A stretch of DNA of 64,000 bases, taken from the NCBI GenBank assembly GCA_046350935.1, contig JAXLZK010000009.1:1-64000 (forward strand), written 5' to 3'. How positions within the stretch are numbered: the first letter of the stretch is position 1; each line of letters opens with the position of its first letter. The notes under the pieces were generated by a model that was not told the origin of the DNA, did no database searches, and saw only the letters and a list, made by a program, of their open reading frames with translations. This stretch comes from Nitrobium sp046350935. GTDB lineage: Bacteria; Nitrospirota; Thermodesulfovibrionia; Thermodesulfovibrionales; Dissulfurispiraceae. Below, in pieces: positions 1 to 7,741 of this stretch. A program made the translations under genes and the position numbers.

Positions 1-2460
1 AAACTCACCCTGAGCGCCCTGATCCCTGTGGGCATGACACTCATAATCGCCTTCGCCTTTCCTCTCATTTCACTGTACGTGGAAGAGACCCGGAACAGGG
101 AGAGGACGGCCGACCTGCTCATGCAGGGCACCGCCGAGCTGAACCAGCTTGCCTATGCCTACCTGCTGCAACCGGGGGAGCTCCCGAAAGCGCAGTTCCT
201 CGTGAAGCACGGCATCCTGGTGCAGCTTATCGGCGAGTTCCGCTGCAGGGACAGGCGGCAGCAGGAACTTGTCGCTGTAATCCGCAAGGGCCACGACAGC
301 ATGAAGGAGCTCTTTATGGGTCTTGCCTCCCGCCAGGAGGCGCAGCGCGGTCCGGCGGGGAATTCCGTCCTGCCCTCCGCGCAGCAGAGCGGGCAGGCGG
401 ACCGGATGATGGCCTTGTCCCGCTCGACGCTCTCCAGCACTTCTTTCCTCGTGGCCACTATCGAACAAGAGATGGACGCGGTGCAGCAGCAGGCATTCAG
501 GTTCATTCTGGTGCTGACCTCCGTGGCGGCCCTGGCGGTAACGGGCATTCTGCTGCGCCTCATGGGCAGCATTGCACGCTCGCTCCAGGGGCTCCGGGAA
601 TGGACCGGGATCATCGGCGGGGGGGACTTCGATTACCGGGTGGAGCCCGGGGCGCAGGACGAGATCGGGCAGCTCGCGCGGGCCTTCGACCGCATGAGGG
701 AACAGTTGAAGACGGCGACTGTTTCGCGGGGTGTCTTGCAGGACGAGATCGAGGAGCGCAAGCGGGTGGAAAAGGCGCTGCGGATGAGCGAAGACCGGCT
801 GAAGGAGGCGCAGCGCATTGCGAACCTGGGGAACTGGGAATGGAATCTGACCACCGGGAAGATCAAATGGTCGGATGAGGTCTTCCATATTATGGGGGTG
901 AGCCCGCAGGATTTCGAGCCTTCCCCCGAAAGCTGCCTCTGCCTCGTGCATCCCGATGAAAGGCCTGCGGTGGAACAAACCGTGGCCGAGATGATGTCCG
1001 GATGCGAGAAATGCGCCGTCGATCACCGGATCGTCCGGGAGGACGGCACCGAAATCGTGGTGCATGTCCAGGCGGAGCTCGTGCGTACGGTGGAGGGCAG
1101 GAACCTCCGCATCTTCGGAACGGTCCAGGATATCACGGAGCGCAAGTCCCTGGAAGACGCCATCCGGTATCAGGCCAATCACGATCTGCTGACGGGCCTT
1201 CCCAACAGGGTGCTGTTCACGGAACTCCTGCTCCGGGGTATCGCCCAGGCGGGCCGCAACCGGAAGCGCCTGGCGGTGCTGTTCCTGGACCTCGACCGCT
1301 TCAAGAACATCAACGATACGCTGGGTCATTCCGCCGGAGACCAGCTGCTGAAGGAGGTGGCGGTCAGGCTTCTCCACCCTGTCAGGGAGTCGGATACGGT
1401 GGCGCGCATCGGGGGGGACGAGTTCGTCCTCCTGCTCCCCGACATCACCCATTCCCAGGACGTGGATACCATCGTCGAAAAGATAATGACTGCGTTCAAG
1501 ACGCCCTTTTTCATCGCCGGAAACGAAGTGCATATCTCCACGAGCATAGGGGTCAGCGTCTATCCGGACGCCGGCGAGTACGCGGAGGAGCTGGTCAAGA
1601 ACGCGGACATCGCCATGTACCACGCGAAGGAGCAGGGGAGGAGCAACTATCAGTTCTACAGCCCTGAAATGAACATCAGGACCCTCGAAAGGATGATCCT
1701 CGAAAACAGCCTGCGCCAGACGCTCGACCGGGGAGAACTGGTGGTGTACTATCAGCCGCAGGTGGAGACCGCCACCTGCAGGATCGTCAGTGCGGAAGCC
1801 CTGGTCCGCTGGCAGCACCCCGATCTGGGGCTGCTGAACCCTCTCCAGTTCATTCCCATCGCCGAAGAGACGGGCCTGATCATGTCCCTGGACGAATGGG
1901 TGCTCCGCACCGCATGCGCGCAGCTCAGGGAGTGGCAGGAGGAGGGCTGCCCGGCCATCGGCATTACGGTGAACCTCTCCGCACGGCAGTTCCATATGAC
2001 GGGGCTGGCGGAGCTGCTGTTCCGGATCCTGCGGGAGACCGGCCTCGACCCCTCCTGTCTGTGGCTCGAAATCACCGAGGGGATCGCAATGAAGGATGTC
2101 GGCTACACCCTTCAGACCCTCGCGAAGCTCACTGCGGGAGGAATTCGGTTTTCTCTCGACGACTTCGGCACCGGGTATTCCTCCCTGAGCTATCTGAAGA
2201 GGCTGCCGGTCAGGAAGGTGAAAATCGACAAGTCCTTTGTCACCCACCTGGCGGAAAGCAAAGACGACAGGGCGATCATCACCGCGGTGATCACCCTGGC
2301 GCACAGCCTGCATATGGAGGTGATTGCGGAGGGGGTGGAGACCGGCGATCAAATGGATATCCTCCGGGCTGCCGGATGCGACGAAATACAGGGGTTTCTT
2401 TTCGGAAAGCCGGTTCCTGCCGAGGAGTTCAGGAAACTGCTGCTTTCGGGCGTCTCATGA
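1..2460 (+). CDS. Membrane GGDEF/EAL (diguanylate cyclase/phosphodiesterase) protein, 5' truncated
   Basis: The reading frame is already open at base 1, so the true N-terminus lies outside the window; the first Met (base 28) sits inside a hydrophobic segment and is probably not the start. Counting from that Met: TM1 about 1-20, extracytoplasmic sensor region to about 155, TM2 156-180, HAMP 180-232, PAS with PAC 252-375, GGDEF domain with intact GGDEF at 462-466, and EAL domain with the EAL motif at 590-592 and a DDFGTGYSS segment. Both catalytic signatures look intact, so it could make or degrade c-di-GMP; which activity dominates cannot be read from sequence. It resembles the protein at 37990-40524 in its last two domains. 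Stop is TGA at 2458-2460. Confidence 0.93.
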   Translation, partial: KLTLSALIPVGMTLIIAFAFPLISLYVEETRNRERTADLLMQGTAELNQLAYAYLLQPGELPKAQFLVKHGILVQLIGEFRCRDRRQQELVAVIRKGHDSMKELFMGLASRQEAQRGPAGNSVLPSAQQSGQADRMMALSRSTLSSTSFLVATIEQEMDAVQQQAFRFILVLTSVAALAVTGILLRLMGSIARSLQGLREWTGIIGGGDFDYRVEPGAQDEIGQLARAFDRMREQLKTATVSRGVLQDEIEERKRVEKALRMSEDRLKEAQRIANLGNWEWNLTTGKIKWSDEVFHIMGVSPQDFEPSPESCLCLVHPDERPAVEQTVAEMMSGCEKCAVDHRIVREDGTEIVVHVQAELVRTVEGRNLRIFGTVQDITERKSLEDAIRYQANHDLLTGLPNRVLFTELLLRGIAQAGRNRKRLAVLFLDLDRFKNINDTLGHSAGDQLLKEVAVRLLHPVRESDTVARIGGDEFVLLLPDITHSQDVDTIVEKIMTAFKTPFFIAGNEVHISTSIGVSVYPDAGEYAEELVKNADIAMYHAKEQGRSNYQFYSPEMNIRTLERMILENSLRQTLDRGELVVYYQPQVETATCRIVSAEALVRWQHPDLGLLNPLQFIPIAEETGLIMSLDEWVLRTACAQLREWQEEGCPAIGITVNLSARQFHMTGLAELLFRILRETGLDPSCLWLEITEGIAMKDVGYTLQTLAKLTAGGIRFSLDDFGTGYSSLSYLKRLPVRKVKIDKSFVTHLAESKDDRAIITAVITLAHSLHMEVIAEGVETGDQMDILRAAGCDEIQGFLFGKPVPAEEFRKLLLSGVS

Positions 2461-2508
2461 CCTTTTTCCCCCTCCTTCCGGGCGCTTTGCGCCTCCCGGC
2501 CCCTGTGG

Positions 2509-2514
2509 TATGAT
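2509..2514 (+). promoter_or_regulatory. Possible -10 box abutting the nagA-like start codon
   Basis: TATGAT ends six bases before the ATG at 2521 and no Shine-Dalgarno sequence lies between. A TTTGCG about 16 bases upstream is a poor -35. If used, transcription would begin at about the start codon, giving a leaderless mRNA. The same arrangement occurs before livH (3524), the sensor at 24398 and the nuclease at 30573. Confidence 0.35.
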
Positions 2515-2520
2515 AATTCC

Positions 2521-3420
2521 ATGGAAGTCATCGACGTGCATACACACGGCCTCGGCGGGTACGATACAAGGACCACCGATGCGGAGCATCTTCTCAGGAT
2601 CGCCGCGCTGCACGGCGCCGCAGGCGTATCCGAGATCGTCCTCACCCTGTATCCCGCCACCATCCGGGTGATGCGCGAAAGCATGGCGGTGGTGCGGGAG
2701 GCGATGGAGAGACAGAAGGGGCATCCCGCGCCTTCTGTGGCGGACGGGCCGCCCGGAGCGTCCGCTGTTGCACCGGCGCGGATACGGGGAGTGCATCTTG
2801 AAGGCCCCTTCCTGAACCCCGTGAAGTGCGGGGCGCTCAACGCGATGACGTTCCTCGAACCTTCCGGGGAGAGGCTGCGCGAGCTGATCGGGGGCTTCGA
2901 GGACATCGTGAAGATCGTCACGGTGGCCCCCGAAATGGAAGGGGCGGCACGCCTCATACGGGAGATCGCCGACTCGGGAATCGTGGCGAGCATGGGGCAT
3001 TCGGCCGCCACGTATGCGGAGGCGGAGGCGGGATTCCACGCAGGGGCCCGGGGCGTCACCCATCTTTTCAACGCGATGAGCGGCTTCCACCACCGGGAGC
3101 CGGGCCTGGCGGGGTTCGGTCTCCTGCATCCCGGGGTGTATGTCGAAGTGATTGCGGACCCCTACCACCTCCATCCGGGGGCGCTGGAGCTGATCTTCAG
3201 GTCGAAGAGCCCCGACAGGATCGTCCTCGTGTCGGACACGGTGCGGGAGACGACTCCCTTTACGAAAACGCAGGGGGTCACCGACAGGCACGGGACCCTG
3301 CTGGGAGGGTGCCTTACCCTCGTCGAGGCGGCCCGGAGGCTCAAGGAAGAGGGCATCCTGACCGGGGAGGTCCGGCCCTATATCGCCGACAATCCCGCGA
3401 GATACCTGCAGAATGCCTGA
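2521..3420 (+). CDS. nagA: N-acetylglucosamine-6-phosphate deacetylase-like amidohydrolase
   Basis: A 299-residue metal-dependent amidohydrolase of the NagA family, which converts GlcNAc-6-P to GlcN-6-P and acetate. Visible motifs are HTHG at residues 7-10 (first metal site), GVHLEGPFLNP, GHSAATY, THLFNAM and SDT near the C-terminus. It is about 80 residues shorter than typical NagA: it begins almost directly at the HxH strand, so the small N-terminal beta-sandwich is missing. The substrate-loop equivalent reads ADPYHLHPG instead of the usual ADGxHV. No nagB or sugar transporter is adjacent, so the physiological substrate is uncertain. The start is ATG 2521 with no SD sequence. The family assignment is firm; the exact substrate is inference. 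Confidence 0.8.
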   Translation: MEVIDVHTHGLGGYDTRTTDAEHLLRIAALHGAAGVSEIVLTLYPATIRVMRESMAVVREAMERQKGHPAPSVADGPPGASAVAPARIRGVHLEGPFLNPVKCGALNAMTFLEPSGERLRELIGGFEDIVKIVTVAPEMEGAARLIREIADSGIVASMGHSAATYAEAEAGFHAGARGVTHLFNAMSGFHHREPGLAGFGLLHPGVYVEVIADPYHLHPGALELIFRSKSPDRIVLVSDTVRETTPFTKTQGVTDRHGTLLGGCLTLVEAARRLKEEGILTGEVRPYIADNPARYLQNA

Positions 3421-3485
3421 ACGCCTCCCGCCGCCGTTCCTCACGTGAGGCCTGTGCAGCGCCCGCCGTTGTTTCTCCCCCGCTC

Positions 3486-3515
3486 ATGACAATCCGCCGC
3501 GGTTTCTGCTACAAT
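3486..3515 (+). promoter_or_regulatory. Sigma-70-like promoter for the liv operon
   Basis: ATGACA (3486-3491), 18-bp spacer, TACAAT (3510-3515). The livH ATG is at 3524, only eight bases after the -10 box, with a pyrimidine-rich stretch instead of a Shine-Dalgarno sequence, so the transcript would be nearly or fully leaderless. Confidence 0.55.
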
Positions 3516-3523
3516 TCCCTCCT

Positions 3524-4423
3524 ATGTTTCTCCAGCAGGTGATAAACGGTCTGACCCTGGGAGGAGTCTATGCCATCATCGCCCTCGGCTATACCATGGT
3601 GTACGGGATCCTCGAACTCATCAACTTCGCCCATGGCGAGATCTATATGCTCGGTGCATATCTCGGCATTATTTTCCTCGGCATCTTCACCGCCCTGGGG
3701 GTGACGGCGGCGAGCCTCCCCCTCTCTCTCTTCCTCACCCTGCTCCTGACCGTCTTCTTCTGCGCGGCGTACGGCTTTACCATGGAAAAGGTCGCGTACA
3801 AGCCCCTGCGGAACGCGCCGCGGCTCAGTCCGCTGATCAGCGCCATCGGCGTCTCCCTCTTTCTGCAGAACTACGTCATGCTCACCCAGGGGGCGACTGA
3901 CAGGGTCTTCCCCGCCCGCTTCGGCGAGGGCCGCATCACCATCCTGAACGGGGAGATCACGCTCCTCCAGGTCCTGATCATCGCCGTGTCAGCGCTCATT
4001 ATGCTGTCTCTCCATCTCTTCAGGAAGACGCGCTGGGGGAAGGCCATGAGGGCTGCCACCCAGGACAAGACCATGGCGGCCCTGGTGGGGATCAACGTAG
4101 ACGGCGTCATCTCCCTGACCTTCGTGATTGGGGCTGCCCTGGCGGCCGTGGCGGGGGTGATGGTCGCCGCCTACTACGGCCTGGTCAACCACTTTATCGG
4201 GTACGTTGCGGGGATCAAGGCTTTTGCCGCCGCTGTCCTCGGAGGCATCGGGAGCATTCCCGGCGCCATGCTGGGGGGGATCCTCCTGGGCCTGGTGGAG
4301 AGCACCGGGGCCGCCTACCTCTCCAGCGAATATAAAGACGCGTACGCTTTTGCCATTCTGCTGATCATCCTGCTCCTCAAACCGTCGGGCATCCTGGGAA
4401 GGCATACCGAGGAAAAGGTGTGA
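3524..4423 (+). CDS. livH: Branched-chain amino-acid ABC transporter permease LivH
   Basis: A 299-residue inner-membrane permease of the LivH/BPD_transp_2 family. About eight hydrophobic segments cover nearly the whole chain, starting with the typical LivH opening NGLTLGGVYAIIALGYTMVYG and INFAHGE. The family EAA-like loop (MRAATQDKTMAALVGI) lies at about 165-185. It pairs with LivM to form the membrane channel of a high-affinity leucine/isoleucine/valine (or related amide or amino-acid) importer powered by LivG and LivF. It is first in a four-gene operon and its stop overlaps the livM start. No periplasmic binding protein (LivK) occurs in the window. Confidence 0.95.
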   Translation: MFLQQVINGLTLGGVYAIIALGYTMVYGILELINFAHGEIYMLGAYLGIIFLGIFTALGVTAASLPLSLFLTLLLTVFFCAAYGFTMEKVAYKPLRNAPRLSPLISAIGVSLFLQNYVMLTQGATDRVFPARFGEGRITILNGEITLLQVLIIAVSALIMLSLHLFRKTRWGKAMRAATQDKTMAALVGINVDGVISLTFVIGAALAAVAGVMVAAYYGLVNHFIGYVAGIKAFAAAVLGGIGSIPGAMLGGILLGLVESTGAAYLSSEYKDAYAFAILLIILLLKPSGILGRHTEEKV

Positions 4424-5616
4424 GGCCGGAGACCCGGAATGCGGGGCTCCGCTGCGGGGGTGCCGCGGAGGCGGTCCGTACGGGGTTTCGCCGGTCTCCC
4501 GTCCTCCGCTCCCTGGCTGTCGGGACCTGGGCCGGTCTGCTGCTTTTGCCTTTCAGGAACGTCCGCGCCGCGCTGCTGCTCTTTCTGGCGGTCGCCGCCG
4601 GACTGCTCCTCCTCCACGGAGTCCGCGCCCTCGGCAGAGCGGAGGCATGGAAGAAGAGCGCCTTCCGGGCGCTGCTGCAGCGGAGTCTCCTGACTGTTTC
4701 CCCCTATGCCCGTTCTTCGACCCTCCCTGTCCTGCTTGCCGTATTCCTTGTGGTCCCCCTTGCGCTAAAGGAGTACTACCTCGATGTGCTGGTCATGGCC
4801 GGCATCTATACACTTCTTGCACTCGGCCTCACCATCATTGTGGGATTCACCGGCCTTCTCACCCTCGGATTCGCTGCCTTTTACGCCGTCGGTGCGTATA
4901 CCTATGCCCTCCTCACTACGAAGCTGGGAATCGGTTTCTGGCCCTCCCTGCCCCTGGCCGCCTCTGCCGCATCGCTTACCGGCCTCCTCCTCTCCGTTCC
5001 CGCCCTGAGGCTCCGCGGCGACTACCTGGCGATCGTGACCCTCGGTTTCGGCGAAATCCTCCGCCTGGTGCTGAACAACTGGGACAGCCTCACCAACGGA
5101 CCGAACGGGATCCCGGGAATAGCCCCCCCCTCGCTGGCGGGGTTTTCCCTGGGTGCGCTGCGGCCCTACTATTACCTTGTCCTGGTATTCGTCGTTCTCG
5201 CCATGGTCAGCGTCGTCCGCGTGAAGGATTCGCGCATCGGGAGGGCGTGGAGTGCGATCCGGGAAAACGAGATCGCCGCGGCCTCCCTTGGAATCGACAC
5301 CACGCGGTACAAGCTCCTCGCCTTTGCCGCCGGCACCTTCTGGGCCGGGGTCGCCGGTGTGTTGTTCGCAGCGAAAATGCGTTTCGTCTCCCCTGAAAGC
5401 TTCACGTTCACCGAATCCGTCCTCATCCTGAGCATGGTCATCCTGGGGGGATTGGGCAACCCCTACGGCGCTGCGGCCGGCGCCTTTCTCCTGGTGATCC
5501 TTCCGGAGGTGCTCCGGGAGCTGCAGCTGTACCGGATGCTGATCCTGGGCATCGGGCTCGTCCTGCTCATGATCTTCAGGCCCCAGGGACTGCTGGGAAA
5601 GGCCGGGGGGAGGTAA
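4420..5616 (+). CDS. livM: Branched-chain amino-acid ABC transporter permease LivM
   Basis: A 398-residue second permease subunit. The GTG start (4420) overlaps the livH TGA stop by four bases, implying translational coupling. An N-terminal extension of roughly 110 residues with two hydrophobic stretches precedes the conserved LivM core, which begins around YYLDVLVMAGIYTLLALGL, continues through GFTGLLTLGFAAFYAVGAY and ends in the LRELQLYRMLILGIGLVLL region. The conserved loop WSAIRENEIAAASLGID is present. It forms the heteromeric channel with LivH. The N-terminal part has lower conservation, so a later start cannot be fully excluded. Confidence 0.94.
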   Translation: MRPETRNAGLRCGGAAEAVRTGFRRSPVLRSLAVGTWAGLLLLPFRNVRAALLLFLAVAAGLLLLHGVRALGRAEAWKKSAFRALLQRSLLTVSPYARSSTLPVLLAVFLVVPLALKEYYLDVLVMAGIYTLLALGLTIIVGFTGLLTLGFAAFYAVGAYTYALLTTKLGIGFWPSLPLAASAASLTGLLLSVPALRLRGDYLAIVTLGFGEILRLVLNNWDSLTNGPNGIPGIAPPSLAGFSLGALRPYYYLVLVFVVLAMVSVVRVKDSRIGRAWSAIRENEIAAASLGIDTTRYKLLAFAAGTFWAGVAGVLFAAKMRFVSPESFTFTESVLILSMVILGGLGNPYGAAAGAFLLVILPEVLRELQLYRMLILGIGLVLLMIFRPQGLLGKAGGR

Positions 5617-5617
5617 G

Positions 5618-6382
5618 GTGTATCTGGCGGAAGTCAGGGGTCTGACCAAGAGCTTCGGGGGGATCCGCGCCATCGAGGAGGTGAGCTTTAAGGTGGAGGA
5701 CAGGGCTATTGTCGGCATTATCGGCCCGAACGGAGCGGGAAAGACCACGTTGTTCAACTGTCTGACCGGCCTTACCCGTCCGACGAAGGGGACCGTACAC
5801 TTCATGGACAGGGAAATCTCTTCACTGCCTGCCCATCGTATCGCGGAGCTCGGCGTCGCCCGCACTTTTCAGAATAGCAGGCTCTTCTCCGAAATGACGG
5901 TGCTCGAAAATGTCATGGTCGCGCAGCATACGAAGACGCGCTACGGCCTGGTGAGCGCTCTCCTGCGCGGAGCCGGCTTCCGGAGGAAGGAGAGGGCCGT
6001 CAGGGAGAAGGTGTTCGAGTACCTGGAGCTGGCGGGTCTTGAGGAGTGTACGGACACGGCAGCGGGGAGTCTGCCGTACGGCCGCCAGAGACGGCTCGAG
6101 ATCGCGCGGGCGCTCGCGACGGAACCCCGGATCGTCCTCCTGGACGAACCGACGGCGGGCATGAACCCGCGGGAAACTTCGGAAATCATGGAGCTGATCA
6201 GGAGGATCAGGGAAATGGGGAAGACCGTGCTGCTTATCGAGCACGACATGCGCCTCGTCATGGGCATTTCGGAGAGGATCATCGTGCTCGACCACGGGGT
6301 AAAGATAGCGGAGGGGACCCCCGAACAGGTGAAGAGCGATCCCCTGGTCATCGAGGCGTACCTGGGGAAGGAGCTGCAGTGA
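5618..6382 (+). CDS. livG: Branched-chain amino-acid ABC transporter ATP-binding protein LivG
   Basis: A 254-residue cytoplasmic ATPase. The Walker A motif GPNGAGKTT is at about residues 42-50, the signature region is YGRQRRLEIARAL, Walker B is IVLLDEPTAG followed by MNP (typical of LivG), and the switch His is in LLIEHDM. It starts with GTG one base after the livM stop. LivG and LivF form the nucleotide-binding pair that drives uptake through LivHM. The signature reads YGRQR rather than LSGGQ, which is normal for LivG. Confidence 0.95.
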   Translation: MYLAEVRGLTKSFGGIRAIEEVSFKVEDRAIVGIIGPNGAGKTTLFNCLTGLTRPTKGTVHFMDREISSLPAHRIAELGVARTFQNSRLFSEMTVLENVMVAQHTKTRYGLVSALLRGAGFRRKERAVREKVFEYLELAGLEECTDTAAGSLPYGRQRRLEIARALATEPRIVLLDEPTAGMNPRETSEIMELIRRIREMGKTVLLIEHDMRLVMGISERIIVLDHGVKIAEGTPEQVKSDPLVIEAYLGKELQ

Positions 6383-6482
6383 ACGGCCGGATGTATTGTC
6401 CTGTTCCCGGGCCGAGTCGCTTTTCCCCTCTTTCGGCGGAGAGGCGGCCGGCCCGCCGGAGGTGCAGTGGGGGGGCTGCGGC

Positions 6483-7181
6483 ATGCTGACGCTCCGGGAG
6501 GTCCACGCTTCCTACGGCCACATCAAGGCTGTCCGGGGCATCGACCTCGAGGTGCGCAGGGGGGAGATCGTCTGTCTTATCGGGGGGAACGGCGCGGGCA
6601 AGACCACCACCCTGATGGTTATTTCGGGCATCGTGAGGCCGGATGCGGGGGAGCTCTTCTTTGACGGAGAGCGCCTCACCGGCGTGCCTGCGCACGAAGT
6701 GGTCGGAAGGGGGATCTGCCAGGTGCCGGAGGGCAGGAGGATCTTTCCGCGGCTGACGGTGCAGGAGAACCTCGAAATGGGGGCGTTTCTGCGGACAAAA
6801 GAGCTCAGCAGAAACCGGGAGAGGGTTTTTGCCCTCTTCCCTGTCCTCAAGGACCGCAAAAACCAGATGGGAGGAACGTTGAGCGGGGGCGAGCAGCAGA
6901 TGCTGGCCGTGGGCAGGGCTTTAATGGCGAACCCCTCGCTGCTCCTGCTCGACGAGCCGTCCCTCGGCCTCGCTCCGATCATGGTAAGCAAGATCTTCAA
7001 GACCATCAGGGAGATCAACGAAGAGGGGGTCACCATCCTCCTCGTCGAGCAGAACGCACGGGCGGCGCTGAAGCTCTCCCACCGGGGGTATGTTCTCGAA
7101 AGCGGGATCATCGCCCTGCAGGGCAGGGGGGAGGACCTCCTGGGGAACGAGGAGGTAAAGAGGGCGTATCTGGGGGAGTGA
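6483..7181 (+). CDS. livF: Branched-chain amino-acid ABC transporter ATP-binding protein LivF
   Basis: A 232-residue ATPase. The frame is open further upstream (to 6396), but the ATG at 6483 (MLTLREVHASYGH) gives the usual LivF length and begins at the conserved first strand, with GGAGGTG and a G-run just upstream. Walker A is GGNGAGKTT, the signature LSGGEQQ, Walker B LLLLDEPSLGLAP and the switch His position LLVEQNA (Gln/Asn, as in LivF). It ends the livHMGF operon; about 100 bases separate it from livG, so it may have its own ribosome site. Typical partner of LivG. Confidence 0.94.
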   Translation: MLTLREVHASYGHIKAVRGIDLEVRRGEIVCLIGGNGAGKTTTLMVISGIVRPDAGELFFDGERLTGVPAHEVVGRGICQVPEGRRIFPRLTVQENLEMGAFLRTKELSRNRERVFALFPVLKDRKNQMGGTLSGGEQQMLAVGRALMANPSLLLLDEPSLGLAPIMVSKIFKTIREINEEGVTILLVEQNARAALKLSHRGYVLESGIIALQGRGEDLLGNEEVKRAYLGE

Positions 7182-7321
7182 GGCCTCCGCGGTGCGGGTG
7201 GAGCGGCGGCGCGCGGCAGCGGCATGCGGATTGAAGATTCTCCCCTTTTTTCGTATAGTTGTAGCAGCGGCACTACAGCGTATTCGCGCCTTTTTCCCGG
7301 CGGCGCGAAAGGAGGCTCCCG

Positions 7322-7594
7322 ATGCAGTCCCGTGCGCATCTCTTGATTTCCGGCCGCGTCCAGGGGGTGTACTACCGGGGTTTTACCGAAGAGGCGGCCC
7401 GTTCGCTCGGGGTGAAGGGATGGGTGCGCAATCTGCCCGACAGGAGGGTGGAGGCGGTCTTCGAGGGGGAGAGGGCTGCCGTGGAGCAGGCCATCCTGCG
7501 CTGCAGGCAGGGTCCCCCGGCGGCCCGCGTTGACGGCATCGACATTGTCTGGGAAGAGCCCGTGGAGGGCTTTACGGACTTCGAGATCAGGTAG
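7322..7594 (+). CDS. acyP: Acylphosphatase
   Basis: A 90-residue acylphosphatase that hydrolyses acyl phosphates to carboxylate and phosphate in the cytoplasm. The diagnostic phosphate-loop motif GRVQGVYYR is at residues 11-19, with the catalytic Arg at 19, followed by GWVRNLPDRRVEAVFEG containing the catalytic Asn. Length and domain match the family. The ATG follows AAAGGAGGCTCCCG, a good Shine-Dalgarno sequence. It is monocistronic, with an inverted-repeat element immediately downstream. Confidence 0.95.
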   Translation: MQSRAHLLISGRVQGVYYRGFTEEAARSLGVKGWVRNLPDRRVEAVFEGERAAVEQAILRCRQGPPAARVDGIDIVWEEPVEGFTDFEIR

Positions 7595-7624
7595 GAGCAG
7601 GGTACTGAAGAAGTTTTTTTCGCC

Positions 7625-7713
7625 GTCATTGCGAGCGGAGCGAAGCAATCTCCTCTTTGGAGAATTCACTACCGTAGAGATTGCTTCGTCGCGAAAAGGC
7701 TCCTCGCAATGAC
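7625..7713. repeat. Inverted-repeat (REP-like) element between acyP and the HD-GYP gene
   Basis: The left arm starts GTCATTGCGAGCGGAGCG and runs into AAGCAATCTC; the right arm is its imperfect complement, GAGATTGCTTCG ... CTCGCAATGAC. The ~89-bp element can fold into one long hairpin between two convergent genes, where it may act as a terminator. Related cores occur at 15849-15917, 35351-35488 and 51371-51437. Confidence 0.75.
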
Positions 7714-7741
7714 ATTCCGGGAGTTTTCAGCGCCTTAACCG

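Noticed and set aside
70..2352. Very long open frame antisense to the GGDEF/EAL gene (and similar ones opposite ppdK, the MATE/CysRS genes, hemL, ccsB and resB)
   Set aside because: High GC and codon bias keep antisense frames open; the predicted proteins are Arg/Pro/His/Gln-rich, lack domains and have no ribosome sites, while the sense frames encode clear protein families.
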